From JBKPNZ01 sp046732895 (lineage in GTDB: Bacteria > Actinomycetota > Thermoleophilia > Solirubrobacterales > 70-9), in the NCBI GenBank assembly GCA_046732895.1, contig JBKPNZ010000035.1:1-64000 (forward strand): a stretch of DNA of 64,000 bases, given 5' to 3'. The first letter of the stretch is position 1, and every line of letters begins with the position of its first letter. Both the position numbers and the translations under genes were made by a program. Under the pieces are notes generated by a model. That model ran no database searches. It had not been told where the DNA came from and saw only the letters and a list, made by a program, of their open reading frames with translations. Of the stretch, positions 42,640-52,138 are shown in pieces.

Positions 42640-44012
42640 GCGCACGCAACCGCGAGCTTCTCGCGCTCGTCCCGGTCGCGGTCCTCCTGATCGCGGGCTT
42701 CACGGCCGTCTTCATCGTCCGCAACGACGAGGTCGGCAACCTGAGCCTGATCTATGGGGCCTACTTCTTCGGCCTCTGCCTCATCGTCCACGCCTTCCTG
42801 CGGTTCCGCCTGCCCTACGCGGATCCGTACCTGTTCCCCCTCTGCGCCCTGCTCGCCGCGTTCGGCCTCGTCGAGATCTACCGGATCGACGACAAGTTCG
42901 CGCTCAACCAGGCGAGCGTGTTCGTGCTCGGGGTGATCCTGTTCATCGCGACGATCCTGCTGCTGAAGGACTACACCGTCCTCGAGCGCTACCGCTATCT
43001 GATCGCGATCGCCGGGATCGCGCTGCTGCTGGCTCCGCGCCTGCCGGGGATCGGCGCCCAGGCCAACGGCGCCTACCTCGGCATCTCGATCGGGCCGATC
43101 TCATTCCAGCCGGCAGAGTTCGGGAAGATCGCGATCGTCGTCTTCCTCGCGAGCTACCTGGCTGAGCGGCGTGAGCTCTTATCGGTGGCCGCCAGACGCG
43201 TTGCGGGGCTCACCCTGCCGCCGCTGAAGCACTTCGGCCCGCTGCTCGTGATCTGGGGAGCGGCGATGGTGATGCTCGTCTTCATCCGCGACCTGGGCAG
43301 CTCGCTGATGTTCTTCGGTGCGTTCCTGGTGGTGCTGTACGTGGCGACGAATCGCCTCTCCTACGTGCTCGCCGGCCTGCTGCTGTTCTTGGTCGGCGCC
43401 GCGTTCATGGGGGCGCACGTCGCCCACGTCGAGGACCGCTTCGACATCTGGCAGAACACGTTCCAACCCGACAAGGGCGCCCCGGAGGGAATCGGCCAAG
43501 TCCAGCAGTCGCTCTTCGCGCAGGCCGACGGCGGTCTCTTCGGCGAGGGCTTCGGCCAATCGCTGCTGAAGCTGCCCGGGCCGTTCTTCCCGAGTACCTG
43601 CCACGACGGCTTCCCCGAGTGCGGGAGCATCCTGCCCGCGCCCCACACCGACTTCATCTATGCGGTGATCGTCTCCGAGCTCGGGCTCTTCGGCGGGTGC
43701 GCCCTGATCCTGATCTACGTGCTGATCGCAGCCCGCGGGTTCAAGATCGCGGTGATGGCGCCGGACGGCTTCTCGAAGCTCCTCGCCACCGGCCTCACCG
43801 CAGTCTTTGCCCTTCAGGCGTTCGTCATCGTCGGCGGCGTCACCAACACGATCCCGCTCACGGGCGTCACGTTGCCCTTCGTCTCCTACGGGGGGAGCTC
43901 CGTGATCGCGAACATGGTGCTGGTCGCCCTGCTGCTCCTGATCTCCGACCGCGCGCGCCGGCCCCCGACTGAACCTCCCCATCCGGCGCCGCCCGAAGGG
44001 TTGCCGGCGTGA
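42636..44012 (+). CDS. SEDS peptidoglycan glycosyltransferase (FtsW/RodA)
   Basis: The protein has 458 residues with ten or more membrane helices. SEDS signatures are present: QPAEFGKIAIVVFLASYLA, FIRDLGSSLMFFGAF with the catalytic Asp, APHTDFIYAVIVSELG and the C-terminal GVTLPFVSYGGSSVIANM. SEDS proteins polymerise glycan strands from lipid II with a paired class B PBP, here the next gene. Position in the pknB cluster fits RodA/FtsW of the elongation or division machinery. Confidence 0.93.
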   Translation: MSARNRELLALVPVAVLLIAGFTAVFIVRNDEVGNLSLIYGAYFFGLCLIVHAFLRFRLPYADPYLFPLCALLAAFGLVEIYRIDDKFALNQASVFVLGVILFIATILLLKDYTVLERYRYLIAIAGIALLLAPRLPGIGAQANGAYLGISIGPISFQPAEFGKIAIVVFLASYLAERRELLSVAARRVAGLTLPPLKHFGPLLVIWGAAMVMLVFIRDLGSSLMFFGAFLVVLYVATNRLSYVLAGLLLFLVGAAFMGAHVAHVEDRFDIWQNTFQPDKGAPEGIGQVQQSLFAQADGGLFGEGFGQSLLKLPGPFFPSTCHDGFPECGSILPAPHTDFIYAVIVSELGLFGGCALILIYVLIAARGFKIAVMAPDGFSKLLATGLTAVFALQAFVIVGGVTNTIPLTGVTLPFVSYGGSSVIANMVLVALLLLISDRARRPPTEPPHPAPPEGLPA

Positions 44013-45490
44013 ACACTCCGATCTATCGCGTGTTCGTGATCATGCTGCTGCTCTTCGGGCTGCTCGTCTACTCGACTTCGAAGTGGGCGGTCTTCGACTC
44101 GGACTCGCTTCAGGAGAAACCGCAGGACCGCCGTCCGCTGATCGAGGAACAGCAGATCCACCGCGGCAACATCACCACAGCCGACGGCAAGCTGATCGCC
44201 CAGAGCCTGCCGGTCGGTGGCGGCCCGCATCCGGTTTACATCCGCCAGTACTCCGGAGGGACCCTCTACGGCAATCCTGTGGGCTACAACTTCGTCGATT
44301 CGGGCCGCACCGGAATCGAGCAGTCGGAGAACGACCTGCTCGTCGGCAATCAGAACGAGTTCGCGTCAATCCTCGACCAGCTCGAGAACAAGACCCAAGA
44401 GGGCGCGAACGTCACCCTCACGATCGACTCGCGCGCCCAGGAGGTGGCGGCGCAGGGTCTGCAGAACGCGATCGCATCCGTGCCGGGTGCGGCTGGCAAC
44501 GGCGGCTCTGCCGTGGCGATCGACCCGAACACGGGCGCCGTGAAGGCAATGGTTTCCATTCCCGGCTTCGACCCCAATAAGGCCGAGAACGACATCTCGG
44601 AGCTGAACAAGGCGGAAGGTGCTCCGATCCTGAACCGCGCAACGCAGAGCGTGTATCCGCCTGGCTCGACGATGAAGGTGGTCACGGCGGCGGCAGCGCT
44701 CGATTCCGGCACGCTCACGCCGCAGGACACGCTGAGCGGCCGCACCGGCATCCGGATCAGCGGGGTGCCCCTCGAGAACGCCGGCGGCGAGTCCTTCGGC
44801 GACATCGACATGAAGACGGCTCTGACCTTCTCGGTCAACACCTGGTTCGCTCAGGCGGGGGAAAAGGTGGGCACCGACACGATGGTCGAGTACATGAAGC
44901 GGTTCGGCTTCTACTCGGATCCGGGGCTCGACTATCCCGACAACCAGATGAAGGCGAGCGGGCCGATCAACTCGGACGGCCAACTCGTCACGGACGGCTT
45001 CGACGTTGGCCGCGTCGCGATCGGGCAGGGTGGCGAGGAGGGCCAGGCGCTCGTGACCCCGATGCAGATGGCCGAGGTGGCGGCAGCTATCGCCAACGGC
45101 GGGGTGCTTGAGAAGCCGACCTTCCTGCAGGAGGCCAAGGACCCCGACGGGCGCACCATCGAGTCGCTGGATCCCTCCGAACAGGATCAGGTGATGAGTG
45201 AGAGCACCGCATCCGAGTTGACGGACATGATGCTGAACGTCACCAATGACCCTGAGGCGACCGGCGCCGGGCTGACCGTGAACGGCCAGACGTTCCCCGG
45301 CAAGACGGGAACCGCCGAAATCAACATCGCGCAAGGGCTCAATCAGCCGTGGTTCATCGGCTTCGCCCCCGCGAAGGATCCGCAGGTGGCCGTCGCAGTG
45401 ACCGTCGAACGGTGTACCGGCTGCTTCGGGGCCCAGGTGGCGGGGCCGATCGCCACCCAGCTCATGGAGACGGTGATCAACTCCGGATGA
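44009..45490 (+). CDS. pbpA: Class B penicillin-binding protein (PbpA)
   Basis: The protein has 493 residues. One N-terminal helix anchors it (VFVIMLLLFGLLVYSTSKW). The transpeptidase motifs are SxxK in PGSTMKVVTAA, SxN in FSVNTW and KTG in PGKTGTAEIN. It follows the SEDS gene with a 4-base overlap, matching the known SEDS-bPBP pairing. Cross-links peptidoglycan at the cell surface. Confidence 0.95.
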   Translation: MNTPIYRVFVIMLLLFGLLVYSTSKWAVFDSDSLQEKPQDRRPLIEEQQIHRGNITTADGKLIAQSLPVGGGPHPVYIRQYSGGTLYGNPVGYNFVDSGRTGIEQSENDLLVGNQNEFASILDQLENKTQEGANVTLTIDSRAQEVAAQGLQNAIASVPGAAGNGGSAVAIDPNTGAVKAMVSIPGFDPNKAENDISELNKAEGAPILNRATQSVYPPGSTMKVVTAAAALDSGTLTPQDTLSGRTGIRISGVPLENAGGESFGDIDMKTALTFSVNTWFAQAGEKVGTDTMVEYMKRFGFYSDPGLDYPDNQMKASGPINSDGQLVTDGFDVGRVAIGQGGEEGQALVTPMQMAEVAAAIANGGVLEKPTFLQEAKDPDGRTIESLDPSEQDQVMSESTASELTDMMLNVTNDPEATGAGLTVNGQTFPGKTGTAEINIAQGLNQPWFIGFAPAKDPQVAVAVTVERCTGCFGAQVAGPIATQLMETVINSG

Positions 45491-47406
45491 GGCTGGAAGA
45501 GGGGCAAGTCGTCGACGACCGGTACCGCCTGGTCGGCCGGCTCGGCTCGGGGGGCATGGCGGACGTCTGGCTCGCCGACGACCAGATGCTGGATCGCCAG
45601 GTTGCGCTGAAGTTCCTGCACGAGCGCTTCAACCAGGACCAGCAGTTCGTCGAGCGCTTCCGGCGCGAGGCCTCCGCGGCGGCGGGGCTCTCCCACCCGA
45701 ACGTCGTCGGCGTCTACGACCGCGGCGAGTGGGACGGCCGCCACTACATCGCGATGGAGTACGTCGAGGGCGCGTCGCTCAAGGACCTGATCACGCGTGG
45801 GCTGACCGTGGGGGAGGCGGTCGAGATCGTCCGCCAGATCCTGAGCGGCGCCCGTTTCGCGCACGAGCGCGGGATCGTCCACCGGGACCTGAAGCCGCAG
45901 AACGTGATGGTCGACTCCGACGGCCGCGCTCGTGTCACCGACTTCGGCATCGCGCGCGCGGGGGCCTCGGAGATCACGCAGACGGGGTCCGTGCTCGGCA
46001 CCGCCCAGTACCTGTCGCCGGAGCAGGCCCAGGGCCTCGACGTCACCGCGACGGCGGACATCTATTCGATCGGCGTGATCCTCTACGAGGCGCTGACGGG
46101 GCGGGTTCCGTTCGAGGCGGACACGCCCGTCGCCGTTGCGCTGAAGCAGATCTCCGAGCGGCCGCGCCCGCCGAGCGAGCTGAACCCCGCCGTGCCGCCT
46201 GCGCTCGACGCCATCGTCCTACGGGCGCTGGCGAAGGAGCCGGCCAACCGCTTCGCGTCGGCGGCGGAGTTCCTACAGGCGCTCGACGCCGCCGAGGCCG
46301 ATCCGAGCGGCGGCGCCCTTGGTGACACCGCGGCCTACGGGGCGGCCGCCGCGGCGGGCGTGGGACTCGGAACGGCGGCTGCCGCCGAACAGGCAGCGGC
46401 GGCCGAGCGAGCTGCCGCCGAGCAGGAGGCCGCGCTTCAGGAACCTGGTTGGCGACGCTGGCTGCACGGCTGGCGTCTTGCGGTGGTGATCGCGGTGATC
46501 CTGCTGCTCGCCCTGGGCGGAGTGCTCGTCTACGCGCTCACCCGCCCCAACCAGATGACGGTTCCTCGAGTCACTGGGGTATCGCTCGGCGAAGCCAAGA
46601 GCCTGCTCGAGGACAGGGGCTTCGAGGCCGACCCGCGCCGCTTCCCGAACTGCGCCGACCCTGGAACCGTCGTCGAGCAGGACCCGGTGGCACTCGACAA
46701 GGCCGACGAGGGCTCCACAGTCACCCTGATCGTGAGCCAGGGCATGACCAACGAGGTGCCGAAGGTCCGTGGTCTCGCCGCGCCCAAGGCGGTGAAGAAG
46801 CTCAAGAACGCCCAGTTTCTGGCAAAGGACAAGCAGGTCTTCTCGAAGGCCGTCGACCCTGGTAGCGCGATCAAAACCGAGCCCCCGGCCGGAACGGAGC
46901 TCGACTGCAACGCGGCCGTGACCCTCTTCATCTCCCGAGGACAGGATCTAATGACGGTGCCGGACGTGGTCGGCCTGCAGGAGGATGAAGCGCGCTCCCA
47001 GCTCGAAGGGAAGGGCTTCATCGTGAACATCGAGCAGTCGCCATCCGACCAACCCGAGGGGCAGGTGCTCTCCGAGGACCCGGGGGCGGGCAGCACCATC
47101 CCGCGAGGGAAGACCGTCAAGCTGACCGTCTCGGGCGGCCCGCCGCAGGCGGTGGTGCCGAACGTGATCGGCGCGTCGGAGGACTCGGCCGTAGCCTCGA
47201 TCCAGGCGCGTGGGTTCAACGTGAGGGAACGTTTCCGAGACACCGATCAGGAGAGCGAGGACGGCGACGTGGTCGACCAAACTCCGCCGGCCGGGACGCG
47301 GCTCGATCAGGGCGAGACCGTGACGATCTTCGTCGGGCGGTTCGTCGAGCCGACGACGACGACGAGTTCGACGAATACCGACACCACGACGGGTCCGAAG
47401 CGATGA
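45487..47406 (+). CDS. pknB: PASTA-domain Ser/Thr protein kinase PknB
   Basis: The protein has 639 residues from ATG 45487, which overlaps the pbpA stop. The kinase domain (about 1-270) has LGSGGMADVWLADD, the Lys in VALKFLHE, HRDLKPQNVMVD and DFGIARAG. A Glu/Ala-rich juxtamembrane segment precedes one helix (AVVIAVILLLALGGVLVYAL). Four PASTA repeats follow outside, each opening with a VPxVxG pattern (VPRVTGVSLGEAK, VPKVRGLAAPKA, VPDVVGLQEDEA, VPNVIGASEDSA). PASTA domains bind muropeptides or lipid II, linking wall status to the kinase. Confidence 0.96.
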   Translation: MRLEEGQVVDDRYRLVGRLGSGGMADVWLADDQMLDRQVALKFLHERFNQDQQFVERFRREASAAAGLSHPNVVGVYDRGEWDGRHYIAMEYVEGASLKDLITRGLTVGEAVEIVRQILSGARFAHERGIVHRDLKPQNVMVDSDGRARVTDFGIARAGASEITQTGSVLGTAQYLSPEQAQGLDVTATADIYSIGVILYEALTGRVPFEADTPVAVALKQISERPRPPSELNPAVPPALDAIVLRALAKEPANRFASAAEFLQALDAAEADPSGGALGDTAAYGAAAAAGVGLGTAAAAEQAAAAERAAAEQEAALQEPGWRRWLHGWRLAVVIAVILLLALGGVLVYALTRPNQMTVPRVTGVSLGEAKSLLEDRGFEADPRRFPNCADPGTVVEQDPVALDKADEGSTVTLIVSQGMTNEVPKVRGLAAPKAVKKLKNAQFLAKDKQVFSKAVDPGSAIKTEPPAGTELDCNAAVTLFISRGQDLMTVPDVVGLQEDEARSQLEGKGFIVNIEQSPSDQPEGQVLSEDPGAGSTIPRGKTVKLTVSGGPPQAVVPNVIGASEDSAVASIQARGFNVRERFRDTDQESEDGDVVDQTPPAGTRLDQGETVTIFVGRFVEPTTTTSSTNTDTTTGPKR

Positions 47407-48371
47407 AGGTCGCCGTGCTCTTCGGCGGGCGCTCCAGCGAGCATGAGGTCTCGCTCGAGTCGGGTGCCTCGGTCGCGGCGGGGCTGCGCGATGCAGGCCA
47501 CGACGTGATCGAGGTGCTGATCGGCCGCGACGGCCGCTGGAGTGCCGCGGGCAACGAGGTCGAGCTGAGGCCGGCGGGCGGACTGCTGGGTGTCGACGCG
47601 GCCTTCCCCGCGCTCCACGGCCCGTTCGGCGAGGACGGGACCATCCAGGGCCTGCTCGAGTGCCTCGACGTCGCCTACGTCGGGCCGAGCGTGCTGGCGG
47701 CGTCGGTTGCCATGGACAAGCTCATCTTCAAGCGTCTCTTGGCCTTCCACGGCGTGCCCCAGGTCGAGTTCTGCGAGGCCGGCGAGGAGGGCTGGCGCGA
47801 GCACGCCGCCGCGATGGGCAGGCCGCTGTGGGTGAAGCCGTCGCGGCTGGGTTCGAGCGTCGGCATCTCGAAGGTCTCGAACCCGGAGGCCGAGCTCGAC
47901 GAGGCGATCGAGTTCGCGCGCCGGCACGACCCGCGCGTGATCATCGAGGCGAACGGCGGCGGCGCGGAGGTCGAGTGCTCGGTGATCGGCAACGAGGAGC
48001 CCGAGACGTCGCTTCCGGGGCGCATCGTGGTGCACGGTGAGTGGTACGACTATGAGCGCAAGTACTCGGAGGGCGGGATGGAGCTCGAGGTTCCGGCGGC
48101 GATCGGCGATGACGGGATCGCCAGCGTCCAGGGCCTCGCCAGGCGGATCTTCAAGGCGATCGGGGGGACTGGGCTAGCGCGCTGCGACTTCTTCGTCCGC
48201 GACGACGGCGAGGTGCTCGTGAACGAGCTGAACACGATTCCGGGCTTCACTTCGACGAGCGTGTTCGCCAAGCTCTTCGAGGCTTCCGGCGTCCCGTATC
48301 CGGAGCTGTGCGACCGCCTGGTCCAGCTCGCGATCGAGCGCCATGAGGCTGAGCGCTCGTACCGCTTCTAA
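47403..48371 (+). CDS. ddl: D-alanine--D-alanine ligase (copy 2, canonical)
   Basis: The protein has 322 residues, coupled to pknB by a 4-base overlap. Motifs are canonical: VLFGGRSSEHEVSLESG, ALHGPFGEDGTIQGLLE, WVKPSRLGSSVGISKV, GNGGGAEVECSVIG-like region, RCDFFVRDDGEVLVNELNTIPGFTSTS with the Mg-binding Glu and Asn. It makes the D-Ala-D-Ala end of the peptidoglycan stem. Placement in the growth-control operon is unusual and suggests that precursor supply is co-regulated. Confidence 0.93.
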   Translation: MKVAVLFGGRSSEHEVSLESGASVAAGLRDAGHDVIEVLIGRDGRWSAAGNEVELRPAGGLLGVDAAFPALHGPFGEDGTIQGLLECLDVAYVGPSVLAASVAMDKLIFKRLLAFHGVPQVEFCEAGEEGWREHAAAMGRPLWVKPSRLGSSVGISKVSNPEAELDEAIEFARRHDPRVIIEANGGGAEVECSVIGNEEPETSLPGRIVVHGEWYDYERKYSEGGMELEVPAAIGDDGIASVQGLARRIFKAIGGTGLARCDFFVRDDGEVLVNELNTIPGFTSTSVFAKLFEASGVPYPELCDRLVQLAIERHEAERSYRF

Positions 48372-48416
48372 CGAGCCCCGCGTTGACGGCCGCCGGACCG
48401 GGTGCGGGCCCTGGGC

Positions 48417-49940
48417 CTAGCTCGTCAGCTCGATCTCATCCACCTCGACTCCATAGCCGGAGTCGGGCAAGTCGGCTGGGGACGTGAACCAAAGCAGGTA
48501 GTACTGGTAAGGCCCGCCGGTGGCGTCGAGCTGGACGGTCTGGTCCGTATCGCCATTGGGGATCTTGGCGATGGGGTCGCCCCAGCCCGCGATGTCGTCC
48601 GGCGGGCCGGTGGCGGCGCCGTAGATCTCACCGACCCAGCCCGACTCCCCGGTCGTGATCTTCATCGTGCGGGCATCGACGGGATCCCCGGTGTCGACGT
48701 AGATACCTACCCCTGACTTGGCGAATTCGGGAGTCGTGTAGTCCTCGGTCGTCCAGGCGGTGTCGGGATTGCCGTCGATCGCAAGATCGACCTCGTCCCC
48801 ATGCTCCTCCCCCGGAGGATCCCCCTCCGGGTCGAAGTCGTTCGCACTGACGATGTCCACGGCGGCCCCGGAAGGTGGCGCTGTCCCACCACCACCGCCA
48901 CCTCCATTGCTCGACTTGTCGCTCCCGCCCGTGAGCGCCGCGATCAGCAGCGCTGCCACAGTTGCCAGCAGCACGATCACGATTCCGAGGACGGAGATGT
49001 TCCGGCTGGGCAGCCTGCGGCGCCGCTTGGGGACGGAGTCGATGACCGTGGTCGCCTCGCCGTGGGCGCCGCCCGCTCTGGCCACCTCAACCTCGAGCGC
49101 GCCCTCGAGGTCGGCCAGCATCTCCGCCATGTCGCGATAACGGCGCTTCGGCTCCTTCTCGGTCGCCCGCTCGATCACGGCGGCGAGCGCCGAAGACACC
49201 TCGGGGCGGCGCTCCTGCACGTTCGGCATCGGCTCGTTGACGTGCTTCATCGCCACGCCGACGAGCGTCTCGGCCTCGAAGGGGACGTTGCCCGTGAGCA
49301 TCTCGTAGAGCAGGACGCCGAGGGAGTAGATGTCGGAGCGCGCGTCGACGTCGTGCCCCATCGCCTGCTCGGGCGAGACGTAGTCGGTGGTGCCCAGCAC
49401 GCGCCCGGTCTTCGTCAGGCCGTCTGACTCGAGCGAGCGGGCGATGCCGAAGTCGGTGACCTTGGCGCGGCCCTCGGTGTCGATCAGGACGTTCTGCGGT
49501 TTCACGTCGCGGTGGACGAGCATGCGGGCATGCGCCGCGGCGAGACCGCGGCCGATCTCGATTCCGTAGGCGGCGGCCTCGTCGACCGGGAGGCGCCCCA
49601 GGCGGTCGATCCGCTGCTTGAGCGTCTCGCCCTCGACGTACTCGAAGACGATGTAGGGGTGCCCGCCGTCCTCGCCGGCGTCGATGACCGCGACGACGTT
49701 CGGGTGAGACACCTGAGCGACGGAGCGCGCCTCGCGGCGGAAGCGCTCGATCTGGTCCGGCTGATCCGAGATCTCGCCGTGCATGACCTTTACCGCGATC
49801 GACCGCTCGAGTGTCTCGTCGCGGGCCAGGTAGACCGTCGACATCCCCCCGCTGCCAAGCTTTGATTCCAGGCGGTACCGGCCCGAGAGCACGGTCCCGA
49901 TCAGTCCGCTTGCGGTGCGCGTTGTGGCTCCGTCGCTCAC
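48417..49940 (-). CDS. Ser/Thr protein kinase with extracellular discoidin-like domain
   Basis: The protein has 507 residues. The kinase domain (about 15-285) has LGSGGMSTVYLARDE, IAVKVMHG, HRDVKPQNVLID and DFGIARSLE. A helix follows at about 320-342 (ISVLGIVIVLLATVAALLIA). After a Gly-rich linker comes a C-terminal domain of about 145 residues with DLAIDGNPDTAWTTEDY and TMKITTGESGWVGEIYG, which resembles F5/8 type C (discoidin) carbohydrate-binding folds. Such tails occur in some actinobacterial envelope kinases and in the MviN fusion of mycobacteria. It is convergent with ddl. Confidence 0.88.
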   Translation of the reverse strand: MSDGATTRTASGLIGTVLSGRYRLESKLGSGGMSTVYLARDETLERSIAVKVMHGEISDQPDQIERFRREARSVAQVSHPNVVAVIDAGEDGGHPYIVFEYVEGETLKQRIDRLGRLPVDEAAAYGIEIGRGLAAAHARMLVHRDVKPQNVLIDTEGRAKVTDFGIARSLESDGLTKTGRVLGTTDYVSPEQAMGHDVDARSDIYSLGVLLYEMLTGNVPFEAETLVGVAMKHVNEPMPNVQERRPEVSSALAAVIERATEKEPKRRYRDMAEMLADLEGALEVEVARAGGAHGEATTVIDSVPKRRRRLPSRNISVLGIVIVLLATVAALLIAALTGGSDKSSNGGGGGGGTAPPSGAAVDIVSANDFDPEGDPPGEEHGDEVDLAIDGNPDTAWTTEDYTTPEFAKSGVGIYVDTGDPVDARTMKITTGESGWVGEIYGAATGPPDDIAGWGDPIAKIPNGDTDQTVQLDATGGPYQYYLLWFTSPADLPDSGYGVEVDEIELTS

Positions 49941-50047
49941 GTCGTCGCTATTTTCAACCCTCGGCTCGCCGGGCGTTGCCGCGGCGAGGACAGTGCATCA
50001 GCGTATGCCCATAGAAGTTCGCCGTTACCCGGATCCTGCCTGCCCCA

Positions 50048-50440
50048 TCAGGGCGTGACCGGCACGCCCGGATTGCCGAAGGCGAAGAACCAGACGACGA
50101 TGATCAGGGCGACGATGATCGTCGCGACGATCAGGACGTTCTCGAGGAAGGTCGTGCTGGTGGGGGTGTAGCGCTCATCGCGCATGCTGCGGTTCCAGAG
50201 GAAGCGGTAACGGGTGTTCTCGCCACCCATGCGTCCCTTGATCCACGCCGCGATCAGAGCGACGATCGAGTAGGACATCGTCAGCCCCACGATCACGGTG
50301 ACGATCGCAGTCCCAGTCGGGCTGGTGCCGCCCTGTACCTGTGAGCCGACCCACACCCAGGCAAGCGGGATGCCCACCGCGAGGAAGGCGACGAGGATCG
50401 CCCCCCACAGCCACTTGACTCCGCTTCGGATCGTGTCCAT
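50048..50440 (-). CDS. Small integral membrane protein, unknown function
   Basis: The protein has 130 residues with three hydrophobic segments (about 12-33, 42-66 and 100-122) and a charged loop between the second and third (KGRMGGENTRYRFLWNRSMR). I do not recognise a family. It follows the PfpI gene by 12 bases on the same strand, so they may share a transcript. Confidence 0.6.
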   Translation of the reverse strand: MDTIRSGVKWLWGAILVAFLAVGIPLAWVWVGSQVQGGTSPTGTAIVTVIVGLTMSYSIVALIAAWIKGRMGGENTRYRFLWNRSMRDERYTPTSTTFLENVLIVATIIVALIIVVWFFAFGNPGVPVTP

Positions 50441-50452
50441 GGAAGACCAGCC

Positions 50453-51103
50453 CTAGGCGCCCGGCTCGACCTTCACGGGCGTCGATTCGCCGGCGCGAGC
50501 GAGCTCCACCACTTCGGGGCGTGCCTTCCCCGGCGATCCGGAGTCAAACGGAGGCTCGGGGTCGTATTCGATCTCGAGCTGAATCCGCTCAGCCGCGTCG
50601 CGCCCGGCGAGACGGTCGGCGAGGACGAGCGCCATGTCGATCCCCGAGGACACCCCGGCCGCGGTCATGACCTTCCCGTCCTCGACCACGCGCTGCTCCG
50701 CGAATTCGGCGCCGAACGCCGGGAGGTACTGCGCGTACGCCCAGTGCGAGGTGGCGCGGAGGCCCTTGAGCACACCGGCTGCACCGAGGACGAGCGAACC
50801 CGTGCAGACGGACGTGGTCCAGGTCGAGGTCTCGTGTGCGGCGCGGATCCAGTCCAGCACGACCTCGTCGGCGAGCAGCGGCCGATTTCCCTCGCCGCCC
50901 GGGATCAGCAGCACGTCGGGATCCGGGTTCTCGCTCAGGGAGTGCTCGGCCTCGAGGACCAGCGCCCCGGTGTCCGACCGAACGGTCCCGGGTTCCTTGG
51001 CCACGAACCTGAGCTCGGCCTCGGGCAGGCGCGAGAGCACCTCGTAGGGCCCGATGGCATCGAGCGCGGTGAGCTTGTCGAAGACGAGGATGGCGATCCG
51101 CAT
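50453..51103 (-). CDS. DJ-1/PfpI family protein
   Basis: The protein has 216 residues. The class I glutamine-amidotransferase-like fold is shown by VLLIPGGEGNRPLL and the nucleophile elbow TTSVCTGSLVLGAAGVL with its Cys. The opening MRIAILVFDKLTALDAIGPYEVL matches the isonitrile-hydratase/GlxA-type subgroup, but there is no C-terminal AraC HTH. Likely a small-molecule hydratase, glyoxalase or protease-like enzyme. The substrate is unclear. Confidence 0.85.
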   Translation of the reverse strand: MRIAILVFDKLTALDAIGPYEVLSRLPEAELRFVAKEPGTVRSDTGALVLEAEHSLSENPDPDVLLIPGGEGNRPLLADEVVLDWIRAAHETSTWTTSVCTGSLVLGAAGVLKGLRATSHWAYAQYLPAFGAEFAEQRVVEDGKVMTAAGVSSGIDMALVLADRLAGRDAAERIQLEIEYDPEPPFDSGSPGKARPEVVELARAGESTPVKVEPGA

Positions 51104-51133
51104 GGGGTCAGGGTAACGAGGGCGGTGAGTGGC

Positions 51134-52138
51134 TTACGGCCTGCTGATCTCGCCGGAGCGGTCCGTGACGTGCCCGATCCGCTGGGCCCCGGGATGGTGC
51201 CGGCCGAGCAGCTCGAGCGCCTCGGCCTCCTGGTCCGCGGCGACGACGCACACGAAGCCGAGCCCCATGTTGAAGACCTCGTGCATCTCGGCGTCTGCGA
51301 CCGCGCCGAGTTCCTGGATCAGGCCGAAGATCGCGGGAACCGGCATGGGCGAGCCGATCTCGTAGCCGACGTCCGCATCCAGCCGCAGGAGGTTGTTGAG
51401 TCCATCGCCCGTGATGTGCGCGAGCCCGCGCACGTCCACCGGCGAGCGCAGCAGCTCGAGCACGGCACGGACGTAGATCGTCGTCGGCTCCAGGAGGATC
51501 TCCCCGAGCGGCCGGCCGAGGCGTACATCGTCGAAAGGGACGTCTGCGAGGACACGCCGCGCCAGCGTGTAGCCGTTCGAGTGCAGGCCGGATGATGGAA
51601 GGCCGATCAGCGCATCCCCCGGCTGGATCGCGGTACCGGTGACGATCGCGTCCAGGTCGACGAACCCGATTGCGCTGGCGGAGAGCTCCCAGCCGCTCAC
51701 GACGTCGCCGACCTGGGCGATCTCGCCACCGGGAATCTCGACGCCGGCGAGCTCGGCGCCCTCTCGCAAGCCGGCTCCGATGCGATCACAGATCTCCGGG
51801 TTCGCCTCGGAGCACAGGATGAAGTCGAGCAGCGCGATCGGCTCGGCGCCGACGCAGATCAGGTCGTTCACGTTCATCGCGATGCAGTCGATGCCGATCG
51901 TGTCGAAGCGGCCGAGCTGCTCGGCGACGACCATCTTCGTGCCGACGCCGTCGGTTGCGAACGCGATCCCGAGGGTGTCCGTCGCGCGGATGACGCTGGC
52001 GTACTGCCCCGGAAGCGGCACGGCGCGCGAATCTCGGCCCGGGTCGATCTGTCGCAGATGGGCGACGAGCGCGGTGACCGAAGCGTCGGCATGGCGCTGA
52101 CTCACGCCCGCCCGCACGTATGCGTCCTGCTCGCTCAT
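51134..52138 (-). CDS. purM: Phosphoribosylformylglycinamidine cyclo-ligase
   Basis: The protein has 334 residues from ATG 52138 (typical length about 340). PurM motifs are present: YVRAGVSQRHADASVTAL in place of the usual Y..AGV start, IAFATDGVGTKMVVAEQLGR, IAMNVNDLICVGAEPIALLD, GLPSSGLHSNGYTLAR and AHITGDGLNNLLRL. It closes the imidazole ring in purine synthesis. Its start overlaps the uppP stop (ATGA). Frame is open to 52201, but homology begins at 52138. Confidence 0.93.
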   Translation of the reverse strand: MSEQDAYVRAGVSQRHADASVTALVAHLRQIDPGRDSRAVPLPGQYASVIRATDTLGIAFATDGVGTKMVVAEQLGRFDTIGIDCIAMNVNDLICVGAEPIALLDFILCSEANPEICDRIGAGLREGAELAGVEIPGGEIAQVGDVVSGWELSASAIGFVDLDAIVTGTAIQPGDALIGLPSSGLHSNGYTLARRVLADVPFDDVRLGRPLGEILLEPTTIYVRAVLELLRSPVDVRGLAHITGDGLNNLLRLDADVGYEIGSPMPVPAIFGLIQELGAVADAEMHEVFNMGLGFVCVVAADQEAEALELLGRHHPGAQRIGHVTDRSGEISRP

